From the NCBI RefSeq assembly GCF_050589605.1, contig NZ_JBNGOO010000013.1: a stretch of 64,000 nucleotides of DNA, one strand, 5' to 3'. Under the pieces are notes generated by a model. It saw only the letters and a list, made by a program, of their open reading frames with translations. It did not search any database and was not told the origin of the DNA. This DNA comes from Granulosicoccus sp947495035 (GTDB lineage Bacteria > Pseudomonadota > Gammaproteobacteria > Granulosicoccales > Granulosicoccaceae). How positions within the stretch are numbered: position 1 is the stretch's first letter; each line of letters begins with the position of its first letter. The position numbers were made by a program, and so were the translations under genes. Positions 41,792-49,794 of the stretch are shown piece after piece.

Positions 41792-42256
41792 ATGGATATT
41801 CGCAAGATCAAGAAGTTGATCGAATTGCTGGAAGATTCGGATGTTTCCGAAATCGAAATCGTCGAGGGAGAAGAGTCGGTGCGTATCGCACGCTCATCAG
41901 GTGTCACCATGGCACCGGTGGCTGCGCCTGCCCCCCCTCCCGCGACCTATTCTCCAGCGGCCGCAGCGCCAGCCGCACCATCGGCGCCAGCTGCCCCTGC
42001 ATCTGACGACCTCTTGCCGCCGGGTACCATCATGGAATCGCCCATGGTCGGTACCTTCTATCGTTCATCTTCGCCAACGGCAAAGGCCTTCATTGAAGTC
42101 GGCCAGAGCGTCAACAAGGGCGATACGGTCTGCATCATCGAAGCGATGAAGATCATGAACCAGATTGAAGCTGAAATCAGCGGTACCGTTCGAGCGATTC
42201 TGGTTGACGATGGCCAGCCGGTCGAATACGGCGAGCCACTGATCGTCATAGACTGA
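41792..42256 (+). CDS. accB: Biotin carboxyl carrier protein of acetyl-CoA carboxylase
   Basis: A 154-residue protein. The N-terminal 40 residues (MDIRKIKKLIELLEDSDVSE) bind the biotin carboxylase, an Ala/Pro-rich linker follows (about 48-75), and the C-terminal lipoyl-type domain has the biotinylation site EAMKIMN with the biotin-accepting lysine. Biotin carries the carboxyl group between AccC and the carboxyltransferase in the first step of fatty-acid synthesis. An AGGA lies before the ATG. accC follows after 12 bases. Confidence 0.97.
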   Translation: MDIRKIKKLIELLEDSDVSEIEIVEGEESVRIARSSGVTMAPVAAPAPPPATYSPAAAAPAAPSAPAAPASDDLLPPGTIMESPMVGTFYRSSSPTAKAFIEVGQSVNKGDTVCIIEAMKIMNQIEAEISGTVRAILVDDGQPVEYGEPLIVID

Positions 42257-42268
42257 GTAGACGGACTC

Positions 42269-43621
42269 ATGGTTACTCCCATCAAGAAACTGCTGATCGC
42301 CAATCGCGGCGAAATAGCCCTGCGTATCATGCGTTGCTGTCGCGATCTGGGAATCAAGACCGTCGCAGTCTATTCGACCGCAGACCGCGATCTGAAGCAT
42401 GTTCGACTGGCCGATGAGGCTGTCTGCATCGGGCCGCCACCATCGATCAAGAGCTATCTCAATATTCCAGCCATCATCAGTGCGGCCGAGATAACCCGCT
42501 CCGAAGCCATTCATCCCGGCTATGGCTTTCTGGCCGAGAATGCCGACTTTGCCGAGCGAGTCGAATCCAGTGGCTTCAAGTTCATCGGGCCCACTTCCGA
42601 CGTCATTCGTCTGATGGGTGACAAGGTCAGCGCCATCGCCGAGATGAAGGCGGCCGGCGTGCCTTGTGTTCCCGGCAGCGACGGTCCTCTGGGCGATGAT
42701 GCTGCCACCAACCGCAAACTGGCCAACGAGATCGGTTACCCGATCATCATCAAGGCAGCCGGTGGTGGTGGTGGCCGAGGCATGCGCGTGGTGCGGTCTG
42801 ACGATGAGCTGGAAAAGTCGATTGCCATGACCCAGAGCGAGGCGGGTACAGCGTTCGGCAATCCCATGGTGTACATGGAAAAGTACCTGGAGAAGCCGCG
42901 CCATATCGAGTTTCAGGTCATCTGTGACGAGAATGGCAACGCCATCCATCTGGGCGAGCGTGATTGTTCGATGCAGCGCCGCCATCAGAAAGTGGTGGAA
43001 GAAGCACCGGCACCGGGAATCGATGAGGCCACACGTGCCGATATGGGCGCACGTTGCGTGGAAGCCTGCAAGCGCATCGGTTACCGAGGAGCAGGGACGT
43101 TCGAGTTTCTGTTCGAAAATGGTGAGTTCTACTTCATCGAGATGAACACCCGGGTGCAGGTTGAACACCCTGTCACCGAGATGATCACGGGGATCGACAT
43201 CATCAAGGAGCAGATCTTCGCTGCCGAAGGGCGTGAGCTTCGCTGGAAGCAGGAAGACATCAAGATCAAGGGTCATGCCTTCGAGTGTCGTATCAATGCG
43301 GAAGATCCGGTCAACTTCATGCCATCCCCGGGGACCATACGCCAGTACCATCCGGCGGGCGGTCTGGGGGTGCGTGTCGAGACCCATATCTACAATGGCT
43401 ACACGGTGCCGCCTCACTACGACTCCATGATTGCCAAACTGGTCGTGTCCGCCAATACGCGAGAATCGGCGCTTGCCCGCATGCGTGGTGCACTCAGTGA
43501 GGTCTTCATCGACGGTATCAAGACCAATATCCCTCTGCACATCGATATCTTCAACGATTCTGCCTTCCAGGAAGGAGGCACCAATATCCACTACCTCGAA
43601 AAGAAGCTGGGCCTTTCCTGA
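42269..43621 (+). CDS. accC: Biotin carboxylase subunit of acetyl-CoA carboxylase
   Basis: A 450-residue ATP-grasp enzyme that carboxylates biotin on AccB using bicarbonate and ATP. It has the N-terminal LLIANRGEIALRIMR, the ATP-grasp glycine loop KAAGGGGGRGMRVV, the EKPRHIEFQV segment, the metal-binding FYFIEMNTRVQVEHPVTEMITG and the C-terminal domain. It is in the accB-accC pair, and 19 bases later prmA begins, an order seen in many gammaproteobacteria. Confidence 0.98.
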   Translation: MVTPIKKLLIANRGEIALRIMRCCRDLGIKTVAVYSTADRDLKHVRLADEAVCIGPPPSIKSYLNIPAIISAAEITRSEAIHPGYGFLAENADFAERVESSGFKFIGPTSDVIRLMGDKVSAIAEMKAAGVPCVPGSDGPLGDDAATNRKLANEIGYPIIIKAAGGGGGRGMRVVRSDDELEKSIAMTQSEAGTAFGNPMVYMEKYLEKPRHIEFQVICDENGNAIHLGERDCSMQRRHQKVVEEAPAPGIDEATRADMGARCVEACKRIGYRGAGTFEFLFENGEFYFIEMNTRVQVEHPVTEMITGIDIIKEQIFAAEGRELRWKQEDIKIKGHAFECRINAEDPVNFMPSPGTIRQYHPAGGLGVRVETHIYNGYTVPPHYDSMIAKLVVSANTRESALARMRGALSEVFIDGIKTNIPLHIDIFNDSAFQEGGTNIHYLEKKLGLS

Positions 43622-43640
43622 AGGCCCTTGCCGGAACATC

Positions 43641-44567
43641 ATGACTGCTCCTGAATGGCTTGAAGTCACGCTCGACACGACTCGGCAAGAGGTCGAGTCT
43701 CTGGAGGACTGGCTGTTGGAGGCCGGTGCTCTGTCCATCACTCTCCAGGACAGTCATGATGACGAGGATCTTGCCCATGCCGTGCTGGAACCGGTGCCGG
43801 GCGAAGTCCGGCTGTGGGAAGACATCACGCTGGTGGGGCTGTTCGCTCGTGAGACCGAGCTCGAGCAACTGCAGGATGCCCTGTACCTGGCGGCAGCGAT
43901 GATGGGGATCTCGGTGCCGTTGTTTTCGGTGTCGCGATTGCAGGAACGCCAATGGGAACGAACCTGGATGGATACCTTCAAGCCCATGCAGTTCGGAGAG
44001 CATTTCTGGATCTGTCCGACAGAGCAGCCACCACCGGATGACAAGGCCATCAACCTGCGACTGGATCCCGGCATGGCCTTCGGCACCGGCACCCATGCAA
44101 CGACAGCCCAGTGCCTTGCGTGGATGGGGGCGCAAACGGCACATACATTGCGTCCCATGCAGGGCTGTCGCGTCATCGACTACGGTTGCGGCTCGGGTGT
44201 TCTGGCCATTGCAGCATTGCTGCTGGGTGCAGAACGGGCCTGGGCCGTGGATATCGATCCACAGGCGCTGACAGCGACACGTGACAATGCCCTGCAGAAC
44301 GGTGTGCTGGATCGGCTCGAGATCGGCATGCCTGACCTTGTAAACGATATTTCGGTGGAACTCGTCTTGGCCAACATCCTCTTCAAGCCATTGATGGAAC
44401 TGGCAGATACTCTTGCAGCAACGGTGGTGCCGGGGGGGCGACTGATCGTGTCCGGTATTCTGAGCGAGCAGATGGCACCGTTGAGCAAGCGCTACGGCGA
44501 GAACTTCGACTTCGAACCCGGCCAGGCTCGTGACGGCTGGGCGCTGATGACCGCGATTCGTCGCTGA
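43641..44567 (+). CDS. prmA: Ribosomal protein L11 methyltransferase
   Basis: ATG 43641 gives a 308-residue protein; the frame is open upstream in the accC region but lacks conserved residues. The N-terminal substrate-recruitment domain is followed by a linker and a Rossmann domain. It has DPGMAFGTGTHATT, the SAM motif VIDYGCGSGVLAIAAL, WAVDIDPQAL and the VLANILFKPL motif typical of PrmA. It trimethylates ribosomal protein L11. It follows accC and precedes the DUF3426 gene with 17 bases between. Confidence 0.97.
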   Translation: MTAPEWLEVTLDTTRQEVESLEDWLLEAGALSITLQDSHDDEDLAHAVLEPVPGEVRLWEDITLVGLFARETELEQLQDALYLAAAMMGISVPLFSVSRLQERQWERTWMDTFKPMQFGEHFWICPTEQPPPDDKAINLRLDPGMAFGTGTHATTAQCLAWMGAQTAHTLRPMQGCRVIDYGCGSGVLAIAALLLGAERAWAVDIDPQALTATRDNALQNGVLDRLEIGMPDLVNDISVELVLANILFKPLMELADTLAATVVPGGRLIVSGILSEQMAPLSKRYGENFDFEPGQARDGWALMTAIRR

Positions 44568-44584
44568 ACCCGCGCTGATTGATC

Positions 44585-46159
44585 ATGGCCAAGCGCAGCC
44601 AGAAATCCCGTTTCGGCCCGGGCAAGGATCGTATCAAGCCCGATACGGATGCTGCTGCAACGACGGCGCCGGATGAAGAACGGGCTGATGCCACCGGAAC
44701 AGAGGCGGAGCCTGACGACAGCGGTCAGGAGAATGGCAAGGGGCGCGGTCGGAAAGGGGATCTGGGCGACGGTCAAGAGACCGATGAGGCCGGGGACAAA
44801 GCAGGAGGCTCGGGCGACGAGGAGGGCAAGGACAGGCAGGACGACGCCGATGTCAGCAGTTCGGGCAATGAGGAGCCTGATGAGGGCGATGCCGATCAGG
44901 AGTCTGCTGCAGACGAGGATGCCAAGAACGGCAAGAACGGCAAGAACGACGAGAACGACGAGAACGACGAGAACGACGAGAACGACGAGGATGATCTGGC
45001 GAGTGCCTATACCTCGGCAGAGGACGAGCAGAATCCGCAGACCTGTTGCTCGAGTTGTCACACCGTGTTCGAGGTATCACGTGAGTTGCTTGAATCCAGC
45101 GACACGCGGGTGCGTTGTGGGGAATGCCTGAGCATATTCGACGCACTGGCGAATCTGCGCAAGCCTGCCGGAGACACCGAAGAGGACACCGTGGCCGACA
45201 CCTCTGGCGAACCGGCATCAGGCAAGCCGGGGCAGACCGTCAGCGAGCCGACTCCCCCCGGAAAAACCGATACGGCTGATGCTGATTCTGCCAGCGAAGC
45301 CAGCCAGACCGGTGCGGCTTCACCACTGGACGTGACCTATGCCGATTTCGCCCTGTTCTCGGCGGATGCCGGACTGCCCGAACTGGACTATCTGGACGAG
45401 ACGCGAGAATTACCGCCCTTCGATTTCGATGATCCGGGTGAAGAGGACGACTTCGACGAGTCCATCGATGAAACGCTCTATGCCGATGATGTCATCGAGG
45501 ATGCCCGCGCCACGCTGAGTGATGGATCTCCGGAGCAGGGCAGCGCCACCACACAGCGCTCGCCCGACTCTGTCGCGACTGACCTGCCTGCATCGACTAC
45601 CGGTGGTGATGAGAAGGTCGTGGGTGAGATGGACGAACTGCTGAGTACCTTGAAATCGTCCGAGATGCCGATTCTGGCCGATGATGAACCCGTCGGCGCG
45701 TGGTGGATGCGAGGACTGCTGTTCACCGGTGTGCTGGTCCTGGCCGCCGGACTGTATGGTTATCGCGAGCGGGCTGCGCTGCAACACAATGCGCTGGTCA
45801 GGCCGGTACTGGAATCGGTCTGCTCCGTCTTCGGTTGTACGCTGGCGGAACGGGTCGATCTGGCAACCATCAAGGTCACCAAGCGCACCGTTTTCTCTCA
45901 TCCTGATGAGGAGGACATGTTGATCATCAACATCGGCTTCGCGAACGAGGCCGAGTTCGCCCAGCGTTATCCCACACTGGACATCATGCTGACAGACCGC
46001 AGTGGTCGATTGATGGCGAAGCACACCTATTCGCCTTCCGACTACCTTGACAACTGGCGGGCAGGAGATCTGTTCGAGACCGGGGAAAATCTGGACATCA
46101 GCCTCAGTGTGGAAGACCCCGGCAACGAGGCCATGTCCTTCGAGCTGGACTTCAGATAA
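44585..46159 (+). CDS. MJ0042 zinc-finger / DUF3426 membrane protein with an acidic N-terminal extension
   Basis: ATG 44585 gives a 524-residue protein. The first 150 residues are very acidic and low-complexity (D, E, G, N, S, T), including a 9-base repeat tract that encodes KNG and END units. Next comes the MJ0042 zinc finger (CSSC near 155-158 and CGEC near 178-181), normally at the very N-terminus of such proteins. A long acidic linker leads to one membrane helix (about 378-395) and then the DUF3426 C-domain (a VFGCTLAERVDLATIKVTKR segment, then ANEAEFAQRYPTLDIMLTD and YSPSDYLDN). The family is common next to prmA in gammaproteobacteria; its function is unknown. Confidence 0.88.
   Translation: MAKRSQKSRFGPGKDRIKPDTDAAATTAPDEERADATGTEAEPDDSGQENGKGRGRKGDLGDGQETDEAGDKAGGSGDEEGKDRQDDADVSSSGNEEPDEGDADQESAADEDAKNGKNGKNDENDENDENDENDEDDLASAYTSAEDEQNPQTCCSSCHTVFEVSRELLESSDTRVRCGECLSIFDALANLRKPAGDTEEDTVADTSGEPASGKPGQTVSEPTPPGKTDTADADSASEASQTGAASPLDVTYADFALFSADAGLPELDYLDETRELPPFDFDDPGEEDDFDESIDETLYADDVIEDARATLSDGSPEQGSATTQRSPDSVATDLPASTTGGDEKVVGEMDELLSTLKSSEMPILADDEPVGAWWMRGLLFTGVLVLAAGLYGYRERAALQHNALVRPVLESVCSVFGCTLAERVDLATIKVTKRTVFSHPDEEDMLIINIGFANEAEFAQRYPTLDIMLTDRSGRLMAKHTYSPSDYLDNWRAGDLFETGENLDISLSVEDPGNEAMSFELDFR
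44924..44986 (+). repeat. Seven tandem 9-bp coding repeats
   Basis: Units AAGAACGGC x2, AAGAACGAC x1 and GAGAACGAC x4 are contiguous and in frame, coding KNG and END tripeptides in the acidic segment of the DUF3426 protein. This is a short slippage-prone tract. Confidence 0.92.
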
Positions 46160-46272
46160 CGATCTTTTTCCCTGTTCAGCAGGTGATATCTGTCTACTGC
46201 TGTTTCCTCATACGGTATTTTTAAGAACAGATCTGTATTAGGATATACGGCCGCCTTTAGTCCACACCTGCC

Positions 46273-47259
46273 ATGATAGAAATAGGAACACACGTTGTAG
46301 ATATCCCTGTGTTTCTGGCACCCATGGCGGGTGTAACCGATCGTCCTTTCCGGGATGCCTGTGCAAAAGCGGGGGTCGGTTATGCCGCCTCCGAGATGAT
46401 CTCCAGCGACACCTTGCTCTATGCCACGGCCAAGACGCGGCATCGAATCGTGCGTGCCGACAACGATCTGCCGCATGCCGTGCAGATTGCCGGTGCCGAG
46501 CCCGAGGCCATGGCCGATGCGGCCGCATTGAACGTGGCTCATGGCGCGCAAATCATCGACATCAACATGGGGTGCCCGGCAAAGAAGGTCTGCAACCGTC
46601 AGGCAGGGTCCGCCCTGCTGGCCTATCCCGACCAGGTACGCGACATTCTGCGCGCTGTGGTCGCCAGAGTCGATGTCCCGGTGACTCTGAAGATCCGGAC
46701 CGGTCCCACGCCGGAATCGCGAAACGGTGTCGATATCGCCAGACTGGCCGAGCGCGAAGGCATCGCCTGCCTGGCGGTGCATGGTCGCACCCGCAGTGAT
46801 CGATTCAAGGGCCAGGCCGAGTACGACACCATCGCCGCGATTGTCGATGCCGTCTCCATTCCCGTTATCGCCAATGGTGATATCACCAGCGGAGATCAGG
46901 CTCGACAGGTCATGCACCAGACGGGCGCAGCCGGGGTGATGGTCGGTCGCGCGGCTCAGGGAAATCCCTGGATATTCGGCGAAATTACTGCCGCATTGCG
47001 TGGTGAGCCTGTACCATTGCCTCCCTCACTCGAACAGGTAGGGGCGACGCTGTTGACTCAGCTCGAAGGCTGTCATCAGCTTTACGGTGAATACCGCGGT
47101 GTTCGTATTGCTCGCAAGCATATTGCCTGGTATTGCAAGGGTTTGAAGCATGCCGCTGCATTTCGCGAGACGATCAACAAGGTGGAAAATTCCGTGGACC
47201 AACTCAGACTGGTTGAGGACTTCTTTTCCCGGCCTGCCCAGTTCGTAGCTGCAGCTTGA
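46273..47259 (+). CDS. dusB: tRNA-dihydrouridine synthase B
   Basis: A 328-residue flavoenzyme that reduces uridine to dihydrouridine in the D-loop of tRNA. It has FLAPMAGVTDRPFRDACAKAG, the catalytic cysteine segment INMGCPAKKVCNR, VTLKIRTGP, AVHGRTRSDRFKG, IPVIANGDITS, and GRAAQGNPWIF. The 113-base gap before it is AT-rich with an ACAGATCTGT palindrome at 46227-46236, and it is probably the promoter region of the dusB-fis operon, as in E. coli. fis follows with a three-base gap. Confidence 0.97.
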   Translation: MIEIGTHVVDIPVFLAPMAGVTDRPFRDACAKAGVGYAASEMISSDTLLYATAKTRHRIVRADNDLPHAVQIAGAEPEAMADAAALNVAHGAQIIDINMGCPAKKVCNRQAGSALLAYPDQVRDILRAVVARVDVPVTLKIRTGPTPESRNGVDIARLAEREGIACLAVHGRTRSDRFKGQAEYDTIAAIVDAVSIPVIANGDITSGDQARQVMHQTGAAGVMVGRAAQGNPWIFGEITAALRGEPVPLPPSLEQVGATLLTQLEGCHQLYGEYRGVRIARKHIAWYCKGLKHAAAFRETINKVENSVDQLRLVEDFFSRPAQFVAAA

Positions 47260-47261
47260 TA

Positions 47262-47651
47262 ATGACAACAACATCCGACGACAAGCGTGGCGGCAATGCC
47301 GCTGCCGCTGTAGTGCCCACATCAACAAAGCGCATGATTGCATCCAGAACACGTTCGGCCACCAGCAGCGGCAAAGCCAGAGATGCGAATGAACCGGAAA
47401 ACGCCGCGTCCTGCAGTGCCGAACCGGGTGGTACGGCCATCAGCTGCTGTGTGCAGGATGAACTGGTGCGTTATTTCGACATGCTCGATGGTGAAAAACC
47501 GTCTGGGCTGTATCGCATGGTCATACGCCAGGCCGAGCATGCCTTGCTCAGTGCCGTCATGCGCGAATGTGGTGGCAACCAGAGTCGTGCTGCCGAATGG
47601 CTGGGCATCAGTCGTGGCAATCTGCGCAACAAGCTGGCTGACATGGACTAG
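47262..47651 (+). CDS. fis: DNA-binding protein Fis, extended N-terminus
   Basis: A 129-residue nucleoid and transcription factor. The C-terminal 80 residues are clear Fis: the VRYFDMLDGEKPSGLYRMVIRQAEHALL helix region and the helix-turn-helix GGNQSRAAEWLGISRGNLRNKL. The N-terminal part is about 30 residues longer than the 98-residue E. coli protein, and it is rich in A, S, T, R and likely disordered. ATG 47262 is three bases after dusB, the standard gammaproteobacterial arrangement. Expression should follow growth phase. Confidence 0.95.
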   Translation: MTTTSDDKRGGNAAAAVVPTSTKRMIASRTRSATSSGKARDANEPENAASCSAEPGGTAISCCVQDELVRYFDMLDGEKPSGLYRMVIRQAEHALLSAVMRECGGNQSRAAEWLGISRGNLRNKLADMD

Positions 47652-47682
47652 TGGTTCGACCACCTGAACGCGTCGTTATCTG

Positions 47683-47708
47683 GTGGACGGACCACAGGTC
47701 CTGTCCAC
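47683..47708 (+). terminator. Possible terminator or attenuator hairpin between fis and purH
   Basis: GTGGACGGACC (47683-47693), loop ACA and GGTCCTGTCCAC (47697-47708) form an 11-base-pair stem with one bulged T. It lies 31 bases after the fis stop and 41 bases before the purH start, with only a weak pyrimidine run after it. Confidence 0.45.
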
Positions 47709-47749
47709 TACGTCACCCTCTTTGCTGAACTCTACGGAAAATACCTCTA

Positions 47750-49336
47750 GTGGCTGAAAACACTGCCGACTCCTGCGCCTTGCTCAGTGTCTCTGACAAG
47801 CAAGGCATCGAGCAACTGGCCAGGGCTCTGGTAGACAAGGGCGTGACGCTCCTGTCCACCGGAGGCACGGCTGATACCTTGCGCAAGGCCGGGCTGCCCG
47901 TCACCGATGTCTCCGAACATACCGGTGCCGCGGAGATGATGGCCGGTCGTGTCAAGACCCTGCATCCGACCGTGCACGGCGGCATACTCGGGCGTCGTGG
48001 CATCGATGACGGGGTCATGCAGGAGCGGCAGATTGCTCCGATCGATTTCGTGATCGTGAACCTCTACCCATTTGCCGCCACGGTGGCCAGACCGGATGTG
48101 TCCTTTGAAGATGCCATCGAGAACATCGATATCGGCGGTCCTGCCATGGTACGTTCGGCGGCCAAGAACCATGCATCCGTGGCTGTCATTACCGACCCTG
48201 CAGATTATCCACGCATCATTGCCGCGCTGGATGCCGATGAGGCGGAGCAGAGCGCCTTGCGTTTCGATCTGGCCGTCAAGGCCTTCGAACACACAGCTCG
48301 CTACGATGGCATGATTGCCGATTTTCTGGGGCGCCGCACGGGAGGAGCCAGTCACGCACAGCCTGCGGATTTTCCACGCACGCTCAATACGCAGTTCCAG
48401 CTGAACGACACGCTGCGCTACGGTGAAAACCCGCATCAGCGCGCCGCGTTCTACCGCTCGGCGGATGCCGGTGCCGGTACCATTGCAGGGGCACAGCTGC
48501 TGCAGGGCAAGGCAATGTCGTACAACAACGTCATGGATGCCGATGCGGCCCTGGCGTGCGTCCGGCAGTTCGACCGGCAGGCCTGTGTCATCGTCAAGCA
48601 TGCCAATCCCTGTGGCGTGGCGGTTGCCGACGGTCAGCTGGAGGCCTATGACAAGGCCTATCGCACCGATCCGACATCGGCCTTCGGTGGCATCATCGCG
48701 TTCAATCATGCCCTGACTGCCGAGGTTGCCCGCGAAATCATTGCTCGCCAGTTTGTCGAAGTGATCGTGGCGCCGGGTGTCGAAGCGGCAGCGACCGAAC
48801 TGCTGGCGGCCAAGCCGAACGTCCGGGTGCTGGATTGTGAATCGCTGCCGGTCCTCGACGGCAGCAACGCCAGCTGGCAGTACCGTCCTGTGGCCGGAGG
48901 TCTGCTGGTACAGGAGGATGACCTGTTGAACGTGAGTACAGACTCCCTGAAGGTGGTCAGCAAACGACAGCCCAGTCAGGCCGAGCTGGCCGATCTGCTG
49001 TTCACCTGGCGGGTGGCCAAGTTCGTGAAGTCCAATGCCATCGTGTATGGTCGGGACGCGGCCACCGTAGGGGTCGGGGCAGGTCAGATGAGTCGCGTCT
49101 ATTCTGCACGGATTGCCGGCATCAAGGCTGCGGATGAAGGCCTGGAGGTCGCCGGTGCCGTCATGGCTTCAGATGCCTTCTTTCCGTTCAGGGATGGCAT
49201 CGACAACGCGGCCAGTGCCGGCATCGTGGCCGTCATTCAGCCCGGTGGCTCCCGCAATGACCCGGAAGTCATTGCCGCTGCCGACGAGCACGATATGGCC
49301 ATGGTATTCACTGGCGTACGACACTTTCGTCACTAG
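47750..49336 (+). CDS. purH: Bifunctional AICAR formyltransferase / IMP cyclohydrolase
   Basis: A 528-residue enzyme for the last two steps of purine synthesis, from a GTG start preceded by a weak GGAAAA. The N-terminal MGS-like domain (cyclohydrolase) has LLSVSDKQGIEQLARALVDKGVTLLSTGG and VKTLHPTVHGGILGRR. The C-terminal AICAR transformylase has the conserved CVIVKHANPCGVA, an LRYGENPHQ segment and AFGGIIAFN. It follows fis with a 98-base gap containing a hairpin, so it may have its own promoter. Confidence 0.98.
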   Translation: MAENTADSCALLSVSDKQGIEQLARALVDKGVTLLSTGGTADTLRKAGLPVTDVSEHTGAAEMMAGRVKTLHPTVHGGILGRRGIDDGVMQERQIAPIDFVIVNLYPFAATVARPDVSFEDAIENIDIGGPAMVRSAAKNHASVAVITDPADYPRIIAALDADEAEQSALRFDLAVKAFEHTARYDGMIADFLGRRTGGASHAQPADFPRTLNTQFQLNDTLRYGENPHQRAAFYRSADAGAGTIAGAQLLQGKAMSYNNVMDADAALACVRQFDRQACVIVKHANPCGVAVADGQLEAYDKAYRTDPTSAFGGIIAFNHALTAEVAREIIARQFVEVIVAPGVEAAATELLAAKPNVRVLDCESLPVLDGSNASWQYRPVAGGLLVQEDDLLNVSTDSLKVVSKRQPSQAELADLLFTWRVAKFVKSNAIVYGRDAATVGVGAGQMSRVYSARIAGIKAADEGLEVAGAVMASDAFFPFRDGIDNAASAGIVAVIQPGGSRNDPEVIAAADEHDMAMVFTGVRHFRH

Positions 49337-49361
49337 GCGCGGGGCAGCTCTGACTGTCCGG

Positions 49362-49745
49362 TCAGGCAAACAGCCAGATAAAGCCCGCGTTGTAACTCAT
49401 GTGAAGAACAATGGGCGAAAGAAGGGTCTCATGGCGCTCTTTCGCCCAGCCGAAAATCAGCGAAGGCAGGAAAGTCAGGGCCGCCCACAGCGGTGGTTGC
49501 CGTAACAGATGCACACTGGCAAACAGGAGGGATGTCAGGACATTGGCCAGACTGAGCGGACCCCAGCGATGACGCAAGGCGCGTCGTCCTTGCAGCCAGT
49601 CCTGCACTCCGCCGCGAAAGACGATTTCCTCGAGCACCGGATTCACGATCACGATCATCAGCAAGGGCGAGATGGCCAGGGGTTCGGTACGCCGGGCGAC
49701 ACCGAGTGCCTGCATCAGCCACCAGCTGACCGGCGCGATGCCCAT
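49362..49745 (-). CDS. Short CPBP-family intramembrane glutamic protease-like protein
   Basis: A 127-residue, mostly hydrophobic protein with about four membrane helices. The CPBP (Rce1/Abi) motifs are present: EEIVFRG, FASVH and HMSYN, which supply the catalytic glutamates, arginine and histidines. It is much shorter than most CPBP proteases, and the start is uncertain: the frame is open 14 codons back to a TGA but offers no better ATG. Small glutamic proteases of this build serve C-terminal sorting systems in some bacteria, which is a possibility rather than a claim here. It follows the OmpA gene on the same strand. Confidence 0.65.
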   Translation of the reverse strand: MGIAPVSWWLMQALGVARRTEPLAISPLLMIVIVNPVLEEIVFRGGVQDWLQGRRALRHRWGPLSLANVLTSLLFASVHLLRQPPLWAALTFLPSLIFGWAKERHETLLSPIVLHMSYNAGFIWLFA

Positions 49746-49794
49746 CGCCAGCCAGAATCGGGGGTCTGTCCAGAATCGTCGAACGGGTCAGCCC

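Noticed and set aside
42065..43741. Long open frame of 558 codons on the minus strand opposite accC
   Set aside because: It is the antisense of a clear biotin carboxylase gene and its translation shows no domain; such frames are common opposite GC-rich genes.
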